DNA of 64,000 bases, from contig CANXME010002008.1 in the NCBI GenBank assembly GCA_948144175.1, positions 434,001-498,000 on the forward strand, written 5' to 3'. The notes under the pieces are model-generated. The model saw nothing but the letters and a program-made list of their open reading frames with translations, was not told where the DNA came from and searched no databases. Positions within the stretch are counted from its first letter, which is position 1, and each line of letters begins with the position of its first letter. Origin of the DNA: Closterium sp. NIES-65 (taxonomy: Eukaryota > Streptophyta > Zygnematophyceae > Desmidiales > Closteriaceae). The position numbers and the translations under genes are program-made. Shown here piece by piece: positions 58,542 through 64,000 of this stretch.

Positions 58542-59069
58542 CGGTCAAGCTCAAGGAAAATTGCGCAGAGGTAATGAGGGAGTATGCTGGAGTGTCCGTC
58601 CTATGAAAAGAAGGTTGATTCAACCTCACACTTTAGAGGGGACGTTTTGGCAGGACATCGAGGGTGAGAGGGGGCGTTGATGACGATGTGTGGATCTGAA
58701 GTACTTGTGGCGCGAACTCGTAAGTGCATGCCATTTGTCGCGTCACCGTGACATGCACATCATGTCATGGCATGCACTTCACGTATTCGCCATGAATGAA
58801 TACGATGTACGCACATTGCATTTTGTTTGTGTTCTAGGCTTACGTGATTCCTAGCGAGAGTCATTGACCCGCATGGGATCCGATAACCACATCCGACCTA
58901 GCCGACCAGTGTACTCGATGATTTCAACAAATGACTCGCATATGTTAGACAGCATGACCTGTATACAAACAGGTCATGCGTTTATAACGTGCACACAGTG
59001 AGTGCGGATTTCTTTTGCGCAAAGGTATACTATCTCTGATGACCCAAAGTTAGGGTTTGCGGTGGTATC
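58542..59069. promoter_or_regulatory. Divergent spacer between protease and transposase genes
   Basis: 528 bp between two divergent start codons, so it should hold both promoters. It contains a hairpin CATGACCTGT-6 bases-ACAGGTCATG (58953-58978) and a cluster of GCATGCACTT/GACATGCACATCATG pieces (58725-58785). No clear TATA box. Confidence 0.5.
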
Positions 59070-62000
59070 ATGGGTGGCAACGTGTGCGGGGGGTGCAGAA
59101 AAACGTTTCGTGACGACAACAGGCTGCAGTCGCACTTGGCTAGAAGCGCGGCATGCAAGGAGGCGATTCTCGGTCGTGGTAGAGTCCTCCTCGCAGAGGC
59201 ATATCTGGAGGCCCGTCAGGCGTTTTTCCGCATCCCTGCCTGTACACCCGCCGCCACTGCCGCCAGCGCTGGCACCAGCGAGAGGACGGCGGAGAAGAGA
59301 CCAGCAGCTCTTATAGCCGCCGAGGTAGAAGCTAGTGATGATGACGACCATTTTACCAGTAGTGAGCAGAGTTCGGACGGGGAGATCTTTGACACTCTCA
59401 CCGCAATATATCTGTTCATTAGGGACGCAAACCTCTCGCGGCGCGAGGTCAACCGACTGCTGCATATCTTCAGAAATCCGCGATTCAACCTGCGTGCATT
59501 GCGTCGGTGGCGCAATTGGCTTGACGTGAGGCGATGGGGGGAAGCCAGGGCGCTGCCAGACATGATACCGTGGCTGTGCGAGGAGATAGTGGTCAGAGGG
59601 CCTCGCGGACAAACACAGAAGCTCCCCCTGCATTATCGGAACACGGAGGAGGTACGTGCAATATGTTATGAGCGTAATATGCGTCCTGAGGGGGTGCTGC
59701 ATACTGATGTTGATGGTACACGCACTCATAGCAAGCTTTGACTCCTATGCAGCTCGTGAAGAAGCTCGTGCGCATCTTTGGCGGCGTCAAGGGGTTCGTT
59801 ACAAAGCCACGGATTGTTGTTGACCCCAACACAAACGAGCAGATTTACTCCGGCCCTGAGACGGCAAAATGGCCGGAAGAGGCTCAGGTACGCGATGATT
59901 CTCCAGAGGACATGCCCCGCTGCGCTGATGTTTTGGCAGACGTACTCAAGAGCACGAGTTTGTATGTGGCAGAAGGAGTTGAACGACCCATCAGCCTGGG
60001 TGATTGGCGTCATTGTCTACAGCGACGGCACCAACGCAACATGCAATGAGCGCAGGCAGGCGTGGCCCGTCCTCATAACACTGTTCAACATACCTGAGGA
60101 GTTGCGCAAGACGGAACCTGGCCATGTTCTGGCTGCAGTGTTGCCATTCCCCCTCGAGTGGGCAACTTCTACCGAGAAAGCAAGAGTGTTTCAGGAGGCA
60201 ATTCGGATCATTCTCGGGCCCCTCACGCGAGAGTCTTCAAGATATGCACCTACTCCGGATTTTGCTGCATGTGCTGCGCATCGTACTTCCGCCGCCAGCC
60301 TTTTGGTCAAACAATGTCCTGTCCACCTATTTCCTTCTTTTACATCCCTCTCGGCCCAACGCTCCATTAAGGGTGTTCTATGTCACTGATCCACAGGGGG
60401 AGCCTGTGAAGGCCGTCCCATGCTTCTTTAGTTACCCTGGCGACTTCATCGAACAGTGCCGCGTCACCGCGACGATGCAAACAGGCACCAAGAGGCCCTG
60501 TTGCACATGCTACGTATCGGAAGACCTCCTTGGAGACTTGGAGCATAAGGCCACGCCGAGGACCGTAGACTCCGAGATGCATGTGTTGCGCAACATGCTT
60601 GCGTGCAAGACTGTGAAAGATGCTGAAGCGATTCTGTCCGAGTGGTCAGCCCATCCAGTGGAGGTATGTGTGTGTAGTACGCATTGATGGTGGCAATCTA
60701 ATGATAAGCCCGCCATCGTACCGTATGACGGGAACCCCTCTCATCCTACTTGCACCACCCTGCAGTGTGTGTTATCGTGGTGGAATTTCTTGGACACTGA
60801 GTGGGGCAACCCATTTGGTGCTACTGTCGCGGACATCATGCACGTGCTGGACTCTGGGATGGCCCTGCACTTGCTGCAGAACCACATCGCTGTTCTTTCC
60901 AAGCCAGAGAGGCGAGAAGTCGAGAGGTTAGTCGCATTGTAAACTGGGATATGGGCGGAACATAGAACAGAATGACATGAGCACGATGTGAAGTGAATGC
61001 ATGTGTTTAGGGTTACACAGGGAGGTCCAATGTTAATCCCTGAGAGCACCCCTTCCCGGGCCCTCCACCCCTCCAGGCGCAAGAAGACAACCAAAGGAGA
61101 GACACCAAGTGTTATATTGCGTCTACCCAGAGGCAGTTCCTACTTCATGAGTGGGGCCAACTACGCAGCCTTCGAACACCGCAGCATGATGCAAGTGATG
61201 CCAATTCTGGTGGCCGACAAGTCTGCGCTGCAAGCAGGAGAGGCGGGAGACCTGGCTGCGCTCCGCGTGCGTGCGTTCAGGATGTACGCAACCTTCTACA
61301 AGGCGTTTCTGGGTCTCAGCGGACACACGGACTCCACTCTCGCCATCGCCCGTGGACACGCCATCAAGTATGGAGTATAATCTGGGCGTAGGTATAGTGG
61401 ACGTTGCATGCCAATGTTGGCCGCAGAGTTGGGTGCTTGCTGTCACTGACCGCATCTTTGATTTGCGAGTTCTTTTTTCCGACAGGACGTGGCATGATCC
61501 ACAGGCTGGTCGAGATTTTGCCGCAGGCGTATCCGGATCATGCATCGCATTGGCGCTTTCCAAAGATTCACATGATTGTCCACATGGTGGACAATGTGAT
61601 CATGCGCGGAATGCCGCACCACTATAGCACGGAGATGTGGGAGCATACCCACAAGGGGACGGTCAAGATCCCGGTCAGGGGCAGCAACTGGAAGGACATC
61701 CCCCGACGCATCGTGGAGGAGGAGGTGCAGAGAGAGATCTGCAGGGAGGTGGCACAGGACGCGGGTGGCGGGCGTGAGTATGTGACGGCGCTGCGCGAGG
61801 TGAGACTGTGCGTAGCATATCCCTTGCATGACCGTATGATTGTTGGACACATCAACACCGCGTGACTTGTCTGGGGACACGATCGCGACATACCCATTGC
61901 CTTCCACACCTGCAGGCTGTTGAGACGATGAAGCCCGTGCTCACGAGGAAGGGACTCACAATGCGGCCGGCGGAGGAGGGAGATACGGTGATGGGTACCT

Positions 62001-62586
62001 ACCGTAAGGCACTTGGCGACCTCATGGATGCGCTACCAGGCAGCATGGTGGCTGCCAAGATCACCACATCTGAGGTCGTGGTGTGTACACATGCGCAAGT
62101 GTATCCTCCACCAAGGTTGCTGTTGTTGAGTGCTTAGGCTCTGTATGTGTGCGTATTGAGTATACACCCGATCTTGCTCCTTATCCCAATGCCCCACTCA
62201 TGCAGGCCCACACCGCGGTGGCGATTCCGCGCAACAAAGGCGGAGCACTGGTCCCCAAGGGGGCGTTCATCAAGGCAAGCCCCAAGGAGAAGTGGTTCAC
62301 TGACTTTGCAGTGAAGTCAGGCAAGAAGGAGGAGTGGTATGCGAAGGCGCTGTGTATATTCAAGGTAGCGACAACAGAGGGCGACCGGAAGGGGTTTGTG
62401 TACGTGCGGTGGTATGAGAGGGCAGGCATATGCCCCCTCACCACTTGCGTGCAGTTGACACCGTCACGCAAGGACACAAGGCACGCAGTGATCGAGGTGG
62501 AGAGCATTCTGCGAGTTGTGCACATTTGCCGCTCTTTCAGCAACCCTGCAGTGTTGCTGCTGAACAAGTTTCTTCTGTGTGAGTGA
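59070..62586 (+). CDS. Plavaka/KDZ-like transposase gene, multi-exon, two or three joins unresolved
   Basis: Starts at 59070 with a zinc finger (C-X2-C-X12-H-X6-C in MGGNVCGGCRKTF...) as in fungal Plavaka proteins. Exons with clean borders: 59070-59651, 59753-59887, to 60663, 60766-60926, from 61011, to 61799, 61916-62080, 62206-62586. Recognisable blocks: GVIVYSDGTNAT and AWPVLITLFNIPEELR (about 60000-60100), YPGDFIEQCRV with a CCTC pair (60440-60510), WWNFLDTEWGNPFG and ADIMHVLDSGM (60780-60860), FPKIHMIVHMVDN and STEMWEHTHKG (61560-61655), and a C-terminal VRWYE...VIEVESILRVVHI (62405-62520). Frames change near 59888, near 60230 and between 61313 and 61486; the first could be a 19-base GT...AG gap. 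It may be decayed or have unseen introns. It would act as a DDE-type cut-and-paste transposase. Confidence 0.62.
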
Positions 62587-63221
62587 TTTTGAGGTGGGGG
62601 TGTGAGGAGGCGTTTGAGGGTTGTGGTGTGCATATGCTGTAGTTATTTTCACAGCTGGCTACTCAAACTGTAGACTTACACGCCCTAGTCGCATGATGAA
62701 AGACGGGTTGTCACTTGGGCGATCTAGAGACCGACACATAGAGCGCCATGACCGCAACTGTAGTGCCATGGTGTCTACATGCTTATGCGATCTTTGTAGT
62801 TGTTATTTGAACACTCTAGTTTCTTTGAATGGTGAGTGTACTTAACTTATGCGAGACGATGGGGTATGCTGTATTGCGCACTGAGTGAAACTGCAAACCC
62901 CCCTGGGGGGCGCGGTTTGGTGTTGCAAGTTACATGTACGTGGCACGCCCGCGTTCCGACGAGGGACGGAGTCACGGTTGGGGCGTGGGTGTAATCAGAA
63001 AGACGCACAACCATTGGTGCGCAGGTTCGTATCATTGGTGGACACTATTGGGGGGTGTACCATGTGCGATTGCTTTCTGGGTACGGGGTTCCAATGGTAT
63101 GCTGATGTGGCACAAGTGTGGCCTCAGTTGTTAATACAGCAAGAACCGCGAAGCACAAAGAAACCCATGCACTTGCCGGGATTGCGTTTCACCCAGCGTT
63201 GCAGCATACTTTTTTGAAGAA
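62587..63221 (+). other. Spacer between transposase-like gene and next gene
   Basis: No supported gene. Short frames only; no RNA gene or repeat recognised. It should contain the transposase 3' end and the promoter of the following gene. Confidence 0.4.
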
Positions 63222-64000
63222 ATGGCGTCCCTGGTATCCCTCCTTGAGGCACTGAATGCACCGCCCGAAAAGGTGTTCACTTTCACGGAGTTTCCGTTAA
63301 TCCCCACACGGGTGCCGTTAGGCACGTCTGTGGACGAGCGTGAGCAGCTATCGCGGGAATGGCACATGCCCGTATGCTTTGTGTACAACGCGACAGGATG
63401 TGTCCGCAAACCGCCGATCGTTGTTCTACGACGGGACGACAAGAGGCCAGTACATGAGGGGCGCAAGAAGAATCATGATGTGAAAGTGCGCTACGCCAAG
63501 AATGGGCGCTTTTCTAGCGAGGTGAGCGGGTTCAAAGCTGGGGTTTGTAGGTTGATCGCCGTTGTTTATGAGGTGCAATTTTGGTGGCCGTCGTTCTGTA
63601 CTCATGTCGTCACCACAGACATCCGCCGTGTTGTGTGCGCAGTTGTTCACTGAGTCCGTTGACGATTTAAACAGGGAGTTGCATGCAAAGAACGAGAAGG
63701 CGGTGGTGCTGGTGCACAACCCTTCGCACACCCTCACCGGGTGTGTGAAACGGACAAGCACGGTGGAGGGGTTTGTCATGGAGGAGTTGACACGGGTGAA
63801 GGTTGTGCAGACATTTGGCGTGATGCCGGCTGCTGCGTTTTCTCCAATAAATGGTGTTGTGGACACATTGAAGGCAGTTTTCCGGACGTGGTTTCTGCGA
63901 ACGGCAATCACGAGCACGGAGTGGACCCGTGCGGGCATTTTTCCACGGCCGCCGCTGCACGATGTCCTGTACAAGCTGTTCATGGCGTGCAAGTTGACGA
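63222..64000 (+). CDS. Unrecognised two-exon gene, runs off the right edge
   Basis: Exon 1 is 63222-63521 (100 codons, MASLVSLLEALNAPPEK to GRFSSE) and ends at GTGAGC. Exon 2 begins at 63619 after CACCACAG and stays open to the window end, about 127 more codons (TSAVLCAQLFTESVDDLNREL ...). The 97-base intron and phase 0 match the style of the transposase introns just upstream. The protein is mixed charged, with FGVMPAAAFSPINGVVDTLK and FRTWFLRTAI segments; no signal peptide, metal-binding or catalytic motif is recognised. It may be a further protein of the same transposon or a host gene. Confidence 0.6.

Overview
The window comes from a nuclear genome of the green (streptophyte) lineage. The main evidence is an intron-rich nuclear gene for the mitochondrial ATP synthase beta subunit (26415-33844), whose protein follows the land-plant type closely from targeting peptide to C-terminus. 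A plant-style AP2 domain, GC-rich coding sequence and a crowd of Ty1/copia elements agree. A charophycean alga, for example a zygnematophyte, is my best guess. This is inference from sequence style, not from a database match.

About two thirds of the window is mobile DNA, much of it nested. 1-4544 is a minus-strand Ty1/copia element entering from the left. 4545-5680 and 11773-12755 are two parts of one Ty3/gypsy chromovirus, split by a complete copia copy (5681-11772, target duplication TTCGC). That copia copy itself carries a hAT-like non-autonomous DNA transposon (10375-11447). A third copia family is present twice, at 12759-19904 and 34151-40910 (target duplication GTGGA). A further copia copy (42945-47640 plus 53820-56181) is split by a relative (47641-53819, target duplication GTCGC). 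All retroelement copies look like fossils or near-fossils.

Host sequence lies between them. There is a minus-strand gene for an unrecognised Ser/Gly-rich protein (20116-21717). Next comes an AT-rich intergenic stretch with two inverted-repeat structures, one with arms of nearly 300 bp (24056-25335). The ATP synthase beta gene has 10 exons coding for 563 residues and is intact, but its introns hold at least 14 partial copies of its own exons plus palindromic tandem repeats. A very small minus-strand reading frame (41799-41966) codes for a 55-residue peptide whose eight cysteines are spaced in perfect mirror symmetry, which suggests a disulfide-laddered helical hairpin.

The right end (56182-64000) looks like a DNA transposon of the Plavaka/KDZ kind. 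A multi-exon transposase-like gene with an N-terminal zinc finger (59070-62586) is divergent from an intact five-exon Ulp1-type cysteine protease gene (56636-58541). An AP2 DNA-binding domain follows the protease in the same frame, just past its stop codon. A further two-exon gene of unknown function (63222 onward) runs off the right edge.
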